A stretch of DNA of 40,417 bases from Chloroflexota bacterium. GTDB lineage: Bacteria; Chloroflexota; Limnocylindria; P2-11E; CF-107. Numbering within the stretch: position 1 is the stretch's first letter; each line of letters starts with the position of its first letter. The position numbers and the translations under genes were made by a program. The stretch spans positions 1 to 40,417 of the forward strand of contig VBHP01000087.1 of the NCBI GenBank assembly GCA_005881435.1, given 5' to 3'. Below, piece after piece: positions 15,761-23,269 of the stretch. Under the pieces are notes generated by a model. It saw nothing but the letters and a program-made list of their open reading frames with translations. It searched no databases and was not told the origin of the DNA.

Positions 15761-16567
15761 ATGCTGATCGAAGGCAAGAAATTGCTCATCACCGGCGTTC
15801 TGAATCCCGACTCCATTGCGTTCGCGGTCGCGCGCGAAGCACAGGCGAACGGCGCGGAGATCTTGCTCACCAGCTTCGGCCGCGTGCGGTCGATCACGGA
15901 GAAGACCGCGAAGCGGCTGCCGAAGCCGGTCGAGGTGCTCGAGCTCGACGTGAACAAGCCCGAGGACATCGACAACGTCCGCGAGCGGCTCGCGCAGCGG
16001 TGGGGACGGGTCGATGGCGTCCTCCACGCGATCGCGTACGCGCCACCGGACGCGCTGGGCGGCAACTTCTTGGCGACGCCGTACGAATCGGCGGCCACCG
16101 CGTTCCAGACCTCGGCCTATTCCTTCAAGTCAATCGTGGTCGGACTGCTGCCGCTCCTCGAGGGCCACGACGGCTCCGCCGTCACCCTCGATTTCGACAA
16201 CAGCCACGTCGCGTGGCCGGCCTATGACTGGATGGGCGTGGCGAAGGCCGCGCTCGAATCGGTCACGCGTTACCTGGCGCGAGATCTCGGTCCGAAGCGC
16301 GTGCGCGTCAACGCGGTCAGCGCAGGTTTCGTGCGCACGATGGCGGCGAAAGGGATACCAGGCTCCAAGATCTTCGGCGAGCTGTTCTCCACACGCGCGC
16401 CGCTCGGCTGGGACCCGACCGACGCCACGCCGGTCGCGCAGGCTGTCCTGTTCCTGTTCTCCGACTGGTCGCGCGGCATCACCGGCGAGATCATTCACGT
16501 CGACGGCGGTTTCCACGCTATGGGCGCTCAGATGTACAGCCCCGCGGAGCAGCAGGCCGGCGAGTAG
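15761..16567 (+). CDS. fabI: Enoyl-[acyl-carrier-protein] reductase (FabI/InhA-like)
   Basis: A protein of 268 residues. It reduces trans-2-enoyl-ACP with NADH in the last step of fatty-acid elongation. The glycine-poor cofactor motif ITGVLNPDSIAFAVA is characteristic of FabI-type SDRs. The catalytic Tyr/Lys pair lies in PAYDWMGVAKAALES, which mirrors PAYNWMTVAKSALES of mycobacterial InhA, and APLGW and DATPVAQ also match InhA. ATG 15761 gives the expected N-terminus MLIEGKKLLITG. The gene has its own likely leaderless promoter and converges with the MBL gene four bases beyond its stop. Confidence 0.93.
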   Translation: MLIEGKKLLITGVLNPDSIAFAVAREAQANGAEILLTSFGRVRSITEKTAKRLPKPVEVLELDVNKPEDIDNVRERLAQRWGRVDGVLHAIAYAPPDALGGNFLATPYESAATAFQTSAYSFKSIVVGLLPLLEGHDGSAVTLDFDNSHVAWPAYDWMGVAKAALESVTRYLARDLGPKRVRVNAVSAGFVRTMAAKGIPGSKIFGELFSTRAPLGWDPTDATPVAQAVLFLFSDWSRGITGEIIHVDGGFHAMGAQMYSPAEQQAGE

Positions 16568-16571
16568 CCGC

Positions 16572-17210
16572 TCACGCGATCAACCCCTCCGCGGTGAGCG
16601 GCTCGACCCACGAACGCTCGGCCCCGATCGTGGTCCGCGGTCCGTGACCGGGATAGACCACGGTCGCGTCGGGTAGCGTCAGCAAGCGGTGCAGGCTGGC
16701 GACGATCGCGTGCGGATCGCCGCCCGGCAGATCGGTACGGCCGAGACCCGAGCTGAAGAGCGTGTCGCCGCTGAAGAGCGCGCTCTCCTCCGGCACGTGA
16801 AAGCAGACCGAGCCCTGGGTGTGACCGGGCGTGTGCAGCACCACCAGACGCAGGTCGGCAAGTCGCATCTCATCGCCCTCGTCGAGGGTGCGCTCCGCCT
16901 CCACCCGCGGTTGCCGTGTCGGAAAGAACGGCGACCCCGCGCTGGCGTTCTCGCTCAAGCGATAGGCGTCGAGATGATGGATCGCCAACGGCGCCTGCGT
17001 CGCGGCTTTGACCGCAGCGTCGGCATAGGTGTGATCGATGTGTCCGTGGGTATTCAGGATCTCCAGGACGCGCAGGCCGTTCGCGCGAAGGGTCCGCAGC
17101 ACCTCCTGCTCGCCGAACGACGGATCGATCACGAGGGCATCACCGCGCGCGTCGGCGACGACGTACACGGCGTTGTCGATCGGCGGAACGCGATACGCGA
17201 ACAGGCGCAC
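16572..17210 (-). CDS. MBL-fold metallohydrolase (glyoxalase II-like)
   Basis: A protein of 212 residues from GTG 17210. The zinc ligands are complete: THGHIDHT, the His in HTPGHTQGS, the Asp in FSGDTLF and the His in YPGHGP. The fold and the motif FSSGLGRTDLPGGD match the hydroxyacylglutathione hydrolase-like group, which cleave thioesters or related substrates. Longer in-frame starts exist up to 17306, but they would overlap the divergent gamma-glutamyltransferase gene. Only 19 bases separate the two preferred starts. Confidence 0.88.
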   Translation of the reverse strand: MRLFAYRVPPIDNAVYVVADARGDALVIDPSFGEQEVLRTLRANGLRVLEILNTHGHIDHTYADAAVKAATQAPLAIHHLDAYRLSENASAGSPFFPTRQPRVEAERTLDEGDEMRLADLRLVVLHTPGHTQGSVCFHVPEESALFSGDTLFSSGLGRTDLPGGDPHAIVASLHRLLTLPDATVVYPGHGPRTTIGAERSWVEPLTAEGLIA

Positions 17211-17229
17211 CTTCGCTAGCGTATAGACC

Positions 17230-18978
17230 GTGCAGCGGCAGTCGGATTCGGCGCCACCGGTCGCGATCACGCAGGGGCGACCGGCGGTCCTCGGCAAGCG
17301 GCACATGGTCTCGTCTTGTCATTACCTCGCCTCGCTCGCCGGGCTGCGCATGTTCCCGCGTGGCGGCAACGCCATCGACGCCGGCGTCGCGGCGGGGATC
17401 GCGCTGAACGTCGTCGAGCCGAACCTCACCAGCCTCGGCGGCGTCGCACCGATCATGGTCTTCACTCCCGGCATGCCGCGCCCGGTGACCATCGATGGTG
17501 TCGGCCGAGCGCCTGCCGCCGCGACACTTGCGACGCAGCTGGGGCGTTTCGGCGGCGACATGGACGGCTGGGTGCCGCGCGTCGTGGTACCCGCCGCGCT
17601 CGACGCCTGGCTAACGGCTCTGGCGCGATTCGGCCGCCTGACTCTCGCCGAGGTGCTCACCCCCGCGATCGAGCTCGCCGACGGCTTTCCCGTGCATCCG
17701 CGTCTCTCGCTGGCGATCGCGCGCGCGACCGAGCGCCTTCGCGACTGGCCGTCGAGCGCCGCGACGTTCCTCGCGCGCGGCCGGCCGCCGGACCCGGGCG
17801 AGCTATTGGTGCAGCGCGATCTCTCCGCTTTGTTGCGGCGGCTGGTCGCGATCGAGCACGCGCATGCCTCGCGCGGCCGTGAGGCCGCGATCCTGGCGCC
17901 GCGTGAGGCGTTCTATCGCGGCGAGATCGCGCGCGAGCTGGCCGAGTTCGTCGGTCGCGCCGGCGGTCTCCTGAGCTACGACGACATCGCTTCGTACCGC
18001 GTCTCCTTCGAAGAGCCGGCGCGAACGACCTATCGGGGCTACGACGTGTTCGCCACCGGCGCGTGGTCGCAAGGACCGGTCGTGCCGATGGCGCTGAACC
18101 TCCTCGAGGGCTTCGATCTCGTCTCCCTGCGTCATTCGAGCGCCGACCACCTGCACGTCATCGCCGAGGCGTTGAAGCTCGCCTTCGCCGACCGCGAGGC
18201 CTACGTCGGAGATCCCGAGCAGGTCGACGTTCCGCTTCGCGGCATGCTCAGCAAGGAGTACGCACTGGAACGGCGCGGGCGGATCGATCTCTCACGCGCA
18301 GCCCAAGGTCTGCCGGTCGCGGGTGATCCCTGGCGCTTCGAGGGGCGGAGCGGCCGCGTTCCGCGTGCGCCCCAGCCGGTCGCCGGCGGATCGTCGGACG
18401 ACACGTCGTACGTCTGCGCGATAGATCACGACGGGAACGCGTTCTCCGCGACGCCGTCGGATCCCGCGCTCGGCGCGCCGCTGGTCCCGGGTCTCGGCAT
18501 CATCGCCTCGACACGCGGTGCGCAATTCTGGCTCGATGCGGACCATCCCTCGGTCATCGCGCCGCGCAAGCGTCCGCGCCTCACGCCGAATCCGGCGATG
18601 GCGCTCAAGGACGGCAAGGTCTACATGACCTTCGGCTGTCCGGGCGAGGACGCGCAGCCGCAGGGGATGGTGCAGGTGTTGTCCAACGTGGTCGACTTCG
18701 GCATGAACGTCCAGGAGGCCATCGAGGCGCCGCGCGCGATCAGCTGGTCCTTCCCGCGGTCGTTCTGGCCGCACGAGTACCGGCCCGGTTTCCTCGGCGT
18801 CGAGTCGCGCGTGCCGAAGGACGTTCGCGAGGAGCTGCGTGCACGCGGCCACGACGTGCACGACTACCCCGAATTCACCCCGGCCGCGTCCGGCGTCTGC
18901 GCCATCACCGTCGACAGCAGGGGCACGCTCGCGGGCGGCGCAGATCCGCGGCGGGAATCGCTGGCGGTGGGCTGGTAG
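17230..18978 (+). CDS. ggt: Gamma-glutamyltransferase family protein
   Basis: A protein of 582 residues from GTG 17230, the normal length of a GGT proenzyme. GGTs cleave themselves at a catalytic Thr and then hydrolyse or transfer gamma-glutamyl groups. Family hallmarks are GGNAIDAGVAAGIALNVVEP near residue 45 and the processing site SSDDTSYVCAIDHDGNA near residue 387, with the Thr nucleophile. No signal peptide is evident, so this is likely a cytoplasmic member. The conserved GGxRI-type end of classical GGTs is altered (SGVCAITV then GGADPRRES), as in many GGT-like proteins whose substrate is not glutathione. Confidence 0.9.
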   Translation: MQRQSDSAPPVAITQGRPAVLGKRHMVSSCHYLASLAGLRMFPRGGNAIDAGVAAGIALNVVEPNLTSLGGVAPIMVFTPGMPRPVTIDGVGRAPAAATLATQLGRFGGDMDGWVPRVVVPAALDAWLTALARFGRLTLAEVLTPAIELADGFPVHPRLSLAIARATERLRDWPSSAATFLARGRPPDPGELLVQRDLSALLRRLVAIEHAHASRGREAAILAPREAFYRGEIARELAEFVGRAGGLLSYDDIASYRVSFEEPARTTYRGYDVFATGAWSQGPVVPMALNLLEGFDLVSLRHSSADHLHVIAEALKLAFADREAYVGDPEQVDVPLRGMLSKEYALERRGRIDLSRAAQGLPVAGDPWRFEGRSGRVPRAPQPVAGGSSDDTSYVCAIDHDGNAFSATPSDPALGAPLVPGLGIIASTRGAQFWLDADHPSVIAPRKRPRLTPNPAMALKDGKVYMTFGCPGEDAQPQGMVQVLSNVVDFGMNVQEAIEAPRAISWSFPRSFWPHEYRPGFLGVESRVPKDVREELRARGHDVHDYPEFTPAASGVCAITVDSRGTLAGGADPRRESLAVGW

Positions 18979-19003
18979 CGGAACGGAGCCCAGTAGCGGG
19001 CCG

Positions 19004-19009
19004 TACCAT
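19004..19009 (+). promoter_or_regulatory. Candidate -10 element of a leaderless promoter for the aminotransferase
   Basis: TACCAT ends six bases before GTG 19016, with the 11-base string TACCATTCGCC also found before fabI. No ribosome site lies between. The arrangement predicts a leaderless mRNA. Confidence 0.45.
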
Positions 19010-19015
19010 TCGCCC

Positions 19016-20161
19016 GTGAGCGACGGCGGCATTTTTCGTGACGAATTCCCGATCACCGAACGGCTGAACTACCTCAATAACTGCTCCTTGACGCCGATGC
19101 CGCGGCGCGCGCAGGCCGCGCTCGACGAGTACGCGCGGCTCTGGAGCGAGTGGGGCGGGCGCGCCTGGTACAGCCATTGGATGAACGAGCTCGAGGCGCT
19201 GCGGGCCGATTTCGCGACGGTGCTGGGGGCCGACACGGACGAGATCGCGCTGCAGCCCGGCGTGTCGACGGCGCTCGTGGCGGTGGCGTCCGCGATCGAC
19301 TACTCCGAACGCGACACCGTCGTAGTGGCGGACATCGATTTCCCGACCGACGGCCACGTGTTCCTTGCGCGCGAGCATCAGGGGCTCAAGGTCCGCTTCG
19401 TCCACAGTCCGGATGGCGTGAGCGTCCCGCTCGAAGCGTTCGCCGAGGCCATCGACGAGCGCACCGCCCTGGTCTGCACCGGCCACGTGTACTACGCCAG
19501 CGGCGCGCTGCAGGACGTCGCCGCCCTGGCCAGGATCGCGCATGCGAAGGGAGCACTCCTCCTCGTCGACGCGTACCAGTCGATCGGCGCCTTTCCCTTC
19601 GACGTGCACGCCTCAGGGGTCGACTTCCTCGCCGGCGGGACGCTCAAGTGGCTGATGGGCGGCCCGGGCATGGCGTTCCTCTACGTCCGCCGCGAGCTGT
19701 CGCCGCGGCTGCGGCCGACCGCGCTGGGCTGGTGGTCGCAGACCGATCCATTCAGCTTCGACGTCCAGCACCTCGCTCTGCCGGATACCGCGCGACGCTT
19801 CGAGTACGGGACGCCGTCGGTGCCGACCGCGTACGCGGCTCGCGCCGGCCTGTCGCTGCTGCGCGAAGTCGGCATCGACCGGGTCCGCGCCAGCCACAAG
19901 CGTCTGTCGCAGGGTCTGGTCGACGGTGCGCTGTCGCATGGTCTGCGCGTGCGTTGCCCCACCGATGCGGAGCGGCGCACTTCGATCGTCACCATCGTGC
20001 ATCCCGATCCGCATCGCGCCGTGGACGCCCTGCGCGCGCGCGGTGTCATCGTCGACTCGCGTCCGGGCGTGGTGCGATTTTCACCGCACTTCTTCAACAC
20101 CGCGGACGAGATCGACGCCGCCGTGACGGCAATGGTCGAGGTCAGCGCGGCGCGCGTCTGA
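19016..20161 (+). CDS. Class V aminotransferase (PLP-dependent)
   Basis: A protein of 381 residues from GTG 19016, which gives the usual N-terminus FRDEFPITERLNYLNNCSLT. The PLP-binding Lys is in GGTLKWLMGGPG and the pyridine-nitrogen Asp in VDAYQSIG. The C-terminal region VDSRPGVVRFSPHFFNT matches the kynureninase/isopenicillin-epimerase branch. It lacks the loop cysteine of cysteine desulfurases and SufS-like selenocysteine lyases. It should therefore not be labelled a sulfur or selenium supplier, despite the selenoprotein genes nearby. It overlaps the opposite HRDC-like gene by 20 bases. Confidence 0.88.
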   Translation: MSDGGIFRDEFPITERLNYLNNCSLTPMPRRAQAALDEYARLWSEWGGRAWYSHWMNELEALRADFATVLGADTDEIALQPGVSTALVAVASAIDYSERDTVVVADIDFPTDGHVFLAREHQGLKVRFVHSPDGVSVPLEAFAEAIDERTALVCTGHVYYASGALQDVAALARIAHAKGALLLVDAYQSIGAFPFDVHASGVDFLAGGTLKWLMGGPGMAFLYVRRELSPRLRPTALGWWSQTDPFSFDVQHLALPDTARRFEYGTPSVPTAYAARAGLSLLREVGIDRVRASHKRLSQGLVDGALSHGLRVRCPTDAERRTSIVTIVHPDPHRAVDALRARGVIVDSRPGVVRFSPHFFNTADEIDAAVTAMVEVSAARV

Positions 20162-20510
20162 TCTCGCGGACGATCGCGGGCAGGCCCTCGCTGTAGGCGC
20201 GCTCGACCAGGGCGGCGCCATCTACGGCGATACCAGTGGCCGCGATCTCGCCCTCGACCACTAGGGCGCGCAGTCGCGCCTCGGGGATCAGCGGGTCGGC
20301 GAGGTTGGCGCGGTCCGCGTCGACGGCGTCGTCGCGATGGATCCGCCGCCGGGCCTCGGCCCAGCGCACGATCGCGTCGCGTTGCGGCTCGGGCAGCGCC
20401 GCGTAACCCGCCGGGTTCTGCAGGGCGCCGCGAACCGGCAGCAAAGTGCGCCGCTCCGTGCCGCGTGGATGCTCACGCGCGAGCGCGATGAGGGCGTCGT
20501 CGGGGATCAC
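20142..20510 (-). CDS. Small protein with HRDC-like N-terminal region
   Basis: A protein of 122 residues from GTG 20510, whose start overlaps the stop of the AhpD-like gene (GTGA). The opening IPDDALIALAREHPRGTERR resembles the HRDC domain of RNase D and RecQ helicases (DxxLxxLAxxxP), but no catalytic domain accompanies it. The rest (LIPEARLRALVVEGEIAATG) may be a second helical HRDC-like unit. A role as a small nucleic-acid-binding protein is possible but unproven. It is coupled to an AhpD-type selenoprotein, an unexpected partner. Confidence 0.5.
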   Translation of the reverse strand: MIPDDALIALAREHPRGTERRTLLPVRGALQNPAGYAALPEPQRDAIVRWAEARRRIHRDDAVDADRANLADPLIPEARLRALVVEGEIAATGIAVDGAALVERAYSEGLPAIVREIRRAPR

Positions 20511-20998
20511 GTCTCGTGCTCTGCCCAGAACGACTCGCTGACGCGGTTGTTGACGTTCGCGACGCCCACGTTGACCACGAGCTCGACCAGCTGTCGCTCA
20601 TCGAAGTGCGCTGCGGCCCGCTCGAACGTCGCGCGCGACAGCGTCGCCGTTTTGGTGAGCTCGATTGCCAGCGCGATCGCCGCCTTTTCCGCCTCGCTGA
20701 AGAGGTCGGAGGTATCCGCTCGCGGGATCGTCGCGACCATCTCGCCGGTGATGCCGAGCTCACGGCCGGCGGCGGTGTGCGAGCGGATTCAGTAGCGGCA
20801 CCCGTTGGTCAGATCGCTGCCGAGGAACGCGAGCATGCGGATCCGGGCCGGGACGACGCCATCGTTCAGCGCCTTGCGTAGCGCCCAGTACGCCGCCGAA
20901 ACCTCCGGTGAGTGATTCAGGATGCGTCGGAAGGCATCACCTTCGCCGGCATACGAGATACGCGCCACGACGCCATTGTGCGCGGTGCGCGATCCCAT
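20507..20998 (-). CDS. AhpD/carboxymuconolactone-decarboxylase-like selenoprotein (CxxU)
   Basis: Read through TGA at 20789-20791, this gives 163 residues. The family active site CxxCxxxH appears as C67-R-Y-U70-I-R-S-H74, with TGA at the second cysteine. The flanks fit the family without a break: upstream RIRMLAFLGSDLTNG, downstream TAAGRELGITGEMV and FSEAEKAAIALAIELT, then HFDERQLVELVVNVGVANV. AhpD-like proteins are peroxidase or peroxidase-reducing thiol enzymes; selenocysteine would increase reactivity. Se-containing AhpD-like proteins are an established bacterial family. A SECIS-like hairpin follows the TGA. The gene is divergent from the 21031 gene, 32 bases apart. Confidence 0.88.
20743..20771 (-). 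promoter_or_regulatory. Predicted bacterial SECIS element of the AhpD-like gene
   Basis: On the minus strand, counting from the base after TGA, CGCCGG (+18 to +23) pairs with CCGGCG (+41 to +46). The inner CCG (+24 to +26) pairs with CGG (+33 to +35), leaving a bulge of five on the 3' side and an apical loop TGAGCT (+27 to +32). G28 is the second loop base, meeting the bacterial rule of a G among the first two. A simpler alternative stem GCCG/CGGC with a 10-base loop starting with G23 is also possible. Confidence 0.6.
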
Positions 20999-21030
20999 TA
21001 GCCGGCGCGGCGAGAGATATCGTCGAACCG

Positions 21031-21738
21031 GTGAGTGACACGCTGGACCTTCTGGTCATCGCGAAGACAGTCGCGACGACGCGATTCCCGATCGAGCAGA
21101 CCGGCCTCGGCGGCGTCGATCGCGCCAGCGGGCGCTGGGTGCGGGTGGTCCCGTTCCCGTTCGGCGAGCGCGACAGCGAGCCCCCGGTGCGCAAGTGGTC
21201 GTGGCTCCAACTCGCCGGCGACCGGCAAGCGAGCGACCCGCGACCGGAGTCGGTCCGGCCGGAGGGTGAGGTCCACGAGGTCGGTTACGTCGAGGCCAAA
21301 GACGGTTGGAAGCTGCGCTGGCCATTCGTCCGGCCGCATCTGCGCGAATCGATCGAGCTCCTGACGGAGCTTGCGCGCGGTGGCGTCGCCACCGCGGGAT
21401 TCGTTCGTCCGGCGCCTGGCGCGTCGATCGCTCTCGATTCGATGACGCTGCGGATGCGTTGCCTCTCCGACGGCTGCCGCGAAGAACATGCGCTGCCAAT
21501 ACTGGATTGGGAGATACGCGAGACGACCCGTGCGCTTCACGAGCGCGAACCACTGCGCTGGCGCGCTAAGGCCGAAGCGATGTGGGGCGGGTCGTTCTTC
21601 GATCGCTTCGACGTGCACGTCCTGCTGTCGACGTTCGCGCAGGCGGCGACACGCTTCTACGTCGCCGGGCTGTTCTACCCGCCGAAAAAGGCGGAAAGCA
21701 TCGAGCAGCATGCCGCGCACGCGCACGGCGCGTCATGA
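21031..21738 (+). CDS. Conserved hypothetical protein
   Basis: A protein of 235 residues from GTG 21031. Notable segments are VIAKTVATTRFPIEQTGLGG at the start and ASGRWVRVVPFPFGE, then SDPRPESVRPEG. From memory this resembles a widespread uncharacterised family with a conserved tryptophan-arginine strand followed by a DPRPES-type motif. No catalytic motif is clear. A GATATC element just upstream may contain a -10 for this gene and, on the other strand, for the AhpD-like gene. The stop overlaps the GNAT start (ATGA). Confidence 0.65.
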   Translation: MSDTLDLLVIAKTVATTRFPIEQTGLGGVDRASGRWVRVVPFPFGERDSEPPVRKWSWLQLAGDRQASDPRPESVRPEGEVHEVGYVEAKDGWKLRWPFVRPHLRESIELLTELARGGVATAGFVRPAPGASIALDSMTLRMRCLSDGCREEHALPILDWEIRETTRALHEREPLRWRAKAEAMWGGSFFDRFDVHVLLSTFAQAATRFYVAGLFYPPKKAESIEQHAAHAHGAS

Positions 21739-22244
21739 CGCTTCGTGCGCGGCCGGCCCGCGTGGAGGACGCCTCCGGCATCGCGCGCATCTACAACCAG
21801 GGGATCGGCGAACGGATCGCGACCTTCGAGACGCGGCCGCGCACGACGGCTGAGATCGCGGATGCGCTGCGTCAGAAAGCGGATCGCTTTCCGACCGTGG
21901 TGGTGGAGCTCGACGGCCACCTGGTGGGCTGGGCGGGCGCCAGCGAGTACCGCGCCCGCGACTGCTACGCCGGCATCGCGGAGTTCTCCGTCTATGTCGA
22001 CCGCGAGGCGCGGCGGCACGGCGTGGGACGTGCCGCGATGGAGGCGCTCGTCGTGGCGTGCGAGGCGCGGGGCCTCTGGAAGCTCGTGTCGCGGGTGTTC
22101 GTCGAAAACGAACCGAGCCTGGTGCTGCTGCGCGGCTGCGGGTTCCGCGAGGTCGGCGTGTACCGGCGTCACGCCAAGCTCGACGGCGTCTGGCGCGACG
22201 TCGTCATCGTGGAGCGACTCCTGGGCGAGGCAAGCGGCCCTTGA
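21735..22244 (+). CDS. GNAT N-acetyltransferase, phosphinothricin/arsinothricin type
   Basis: A protein of 169 residues. It begins with the PAT-like TLRARPARVEDASGIARIYN. The acetyl-CoA loop is in REARRHGVGRAAMEAL. It ends with the diagnostic RRHAKLDGVWRDVVIVERLL shared by phosphinothricin N-acetyltransferases and the arsinothricin-resistance ArsN1 group. It would acetylate the amino group of glutamate-like toxic analogues, or another small amine. The family match is secure; the actual substrate is not. It is coupled to the upstream gene by a four-base overlap. Confidence 0.85.
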   Translation: MTLRARPARVEDASGIARIYNQGIGERIATFETRPRTTAEIADALRQKADRFPTVVVELDGHLVGWAGASEYRARDCYAGIAEFSVYVDREARRHGVGRAAMEALVVACEARGLWKLVSRVFVENEPSLVLLRGCGFREVGVYRRHAKLDGVWRDVVIVERLLGEASGP

Positions 22245-22302
22245 CTTCCGGAGTAGGCTGCCAGGGTCGCTAGGGGAGCGGCGGCAAAAGGGGAGGGTGC
22301 CT

Positions 22303-22722
22303 ATGGCCACAGCCATCGCGCCGGAGCGCAAGACCGACACATCCGTTCTCGCCGAAGAGCGGCCGTTCACCAGAGGTTCTGTCTGGATCGTGGAGTTCAT
22401 CCGCGTGAAGCCCGGACACGACCTCGAGTACTGGAAGGTGCTGTCGAACACCTGGAAGAAGATCCTCGACGAGGAGAAGAAGGAGGGGACCGTCCTGTCC
22501 TACAAGATCCTCTCCGGCTATCCGTCGAGCCGCGACGACTTCAACGTGATCCTCATGGTGGAGTCGCCCAACTACGCGGCCCTCGATCAGCAGGACAAGA
22601 TGGACGCAGTCATCAAGAAGGTCCACGGGTCGCTCGGGGCCGCCCAGGAGAGCTTCCGCATGCGCGAAGAGATCCGCGAGAGCCTCGGCGGTCGATTGAT
22701 GCGGGAGATCCAGCTGAAGTAA
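22303..22722 (+). CDS. Hypothetical protein, possible dimeric alpha/beta-barrel (NIPSNAP-like)
   Basis: A protein of 139 residues with a good GGGGAGGG ribosome site seven bases before ATG 22303. After a disordered N-terminus of about 25 residues, the pattern SVWIVEFIRVKPGHDLEYWK, then FNVILMVESPNYAALDQ, alternates strand-helix-strand as in ferredoxin-like dimeric barrels. Such proteins are small monooxygenases, dismutases or binding proteins. The family is not certain. It converges with the 22806 gene across a strong inverted repeat. Confidence 0.65.
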   Translation: MATAIAPERKTDTSVLAEERPFTRGSVWIVEFIRVKPGHDLEYWKVLSNTWKKILDEEKKEGTVLSYKILSGYPSSRDDFNVILMVESPNYAALDQQDKMDAVIKKVHGSLGAAQESFRMREEIRESLGGRLMREIQLK

Positions 22723-22731
22723 TTCGCATCG

Positions 22732-22781
22732 ACGGCGCGCCGCAAACTCTCGCAGCTCCTTCGAGATGTCCGGCGCGCCGT
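22732..22781. terminator. Bidirectional terminator-like inverted repeat between convergent genes
   Basis: ACGGCGCGCCG (22732-22742) and CGGCGCGCCGT (22771-22781) are perfect reverse complements of 11 bp. They flank a smaller internal pairing (TCTCG/CGAGA). There is no U-tract on either side. It lies between the ends of two converging genes (22722 and 22806), the expected place for a shared terminator. Confidence 0.55.
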
Positions 22782-22805
22782 TCGCGATCGAGACCGCCGC
22801 GGATC

Positions 22806-23240
22806 TTAGACCGCGCCGTGCAGCTCCTTCGGCACGTCCGGTCGCGCGGTGCCGATCTCGCCGGGCTTGCCCTCGTAGCGGTGGGCATACACACGGAGCA
22901 GCAGGTATGTGCCCACCTCCGGATCGTCGTCGCGCTCCAGCACCAGCGACGGGCCCCACGGCGAATCCCACCGCTCGCCGATGTCAGGCTTTCGTTCGTC
23001 CAGCGGGAAGCCGTGCGCGTCCCACTGCAGCACCGCGAAATAGCGGCACACCCGCTCCTCCGCGCCACCCTCATCGGGACGCCAGCGGTGGGCATCCGCA
23101 TGCGGCTGCTGACAGATCGCGGGCGAGCCTGAGTACATCGTCACCCACTTGTAGACGTCGGCCTCTTTGCTCTGCGCCCCGTTCGGATATTTCTCGTTCT
23201 GGAGCTTCTCCCCGACCGTGCAGAGGTAATAAAACAGCAC
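22806..23240 (-). CDS. Hypothetical protein (about 144 residues)
   Basis: From GTG 23240 to TAA, this reads as a soluble, tryptophan- and tyrosine-rich protein. Segments include GSPAICQQPHADAHRWRP, RYFAVLQWDAHGFPLDERKP and TYLLLRVYAHRYEGKPGEIG. No family is recognised. The start is uncertain, since the first residues (LFYYLCTVGEKLQ) could equally belong to a shorter version beginning further in. It is divergent from the alpha/beta hydrolase gene. Confidence 0.55.
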   Translation of the reverse strand: MLFYYLCTVGEKLQNEKYPNGAQSKEADVYKWVTMYSGSPAICQQPHADAHRWRPDEGGAEERVCRYFAVLQWDAHGFPLDERKPDIGERWDSPWGPSLVLERDDDPEVGTYLLLRVYAHRYEGKPGEIGTARPDVPKELHGAV

Positions 23241-23269
23241 GACGCGATAGTAAGGAGCATCATCATGTC

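Noticed and set aside
19016-20161. Class V aminotransferase as a selenocysteine lyase/cysteine desulfurase feeding the selenoproteins
   Set aside because: The reactive loop cysteine of those enzymes is absent from the C-terminal region; it looks like the kynureninase/epimerase branch.
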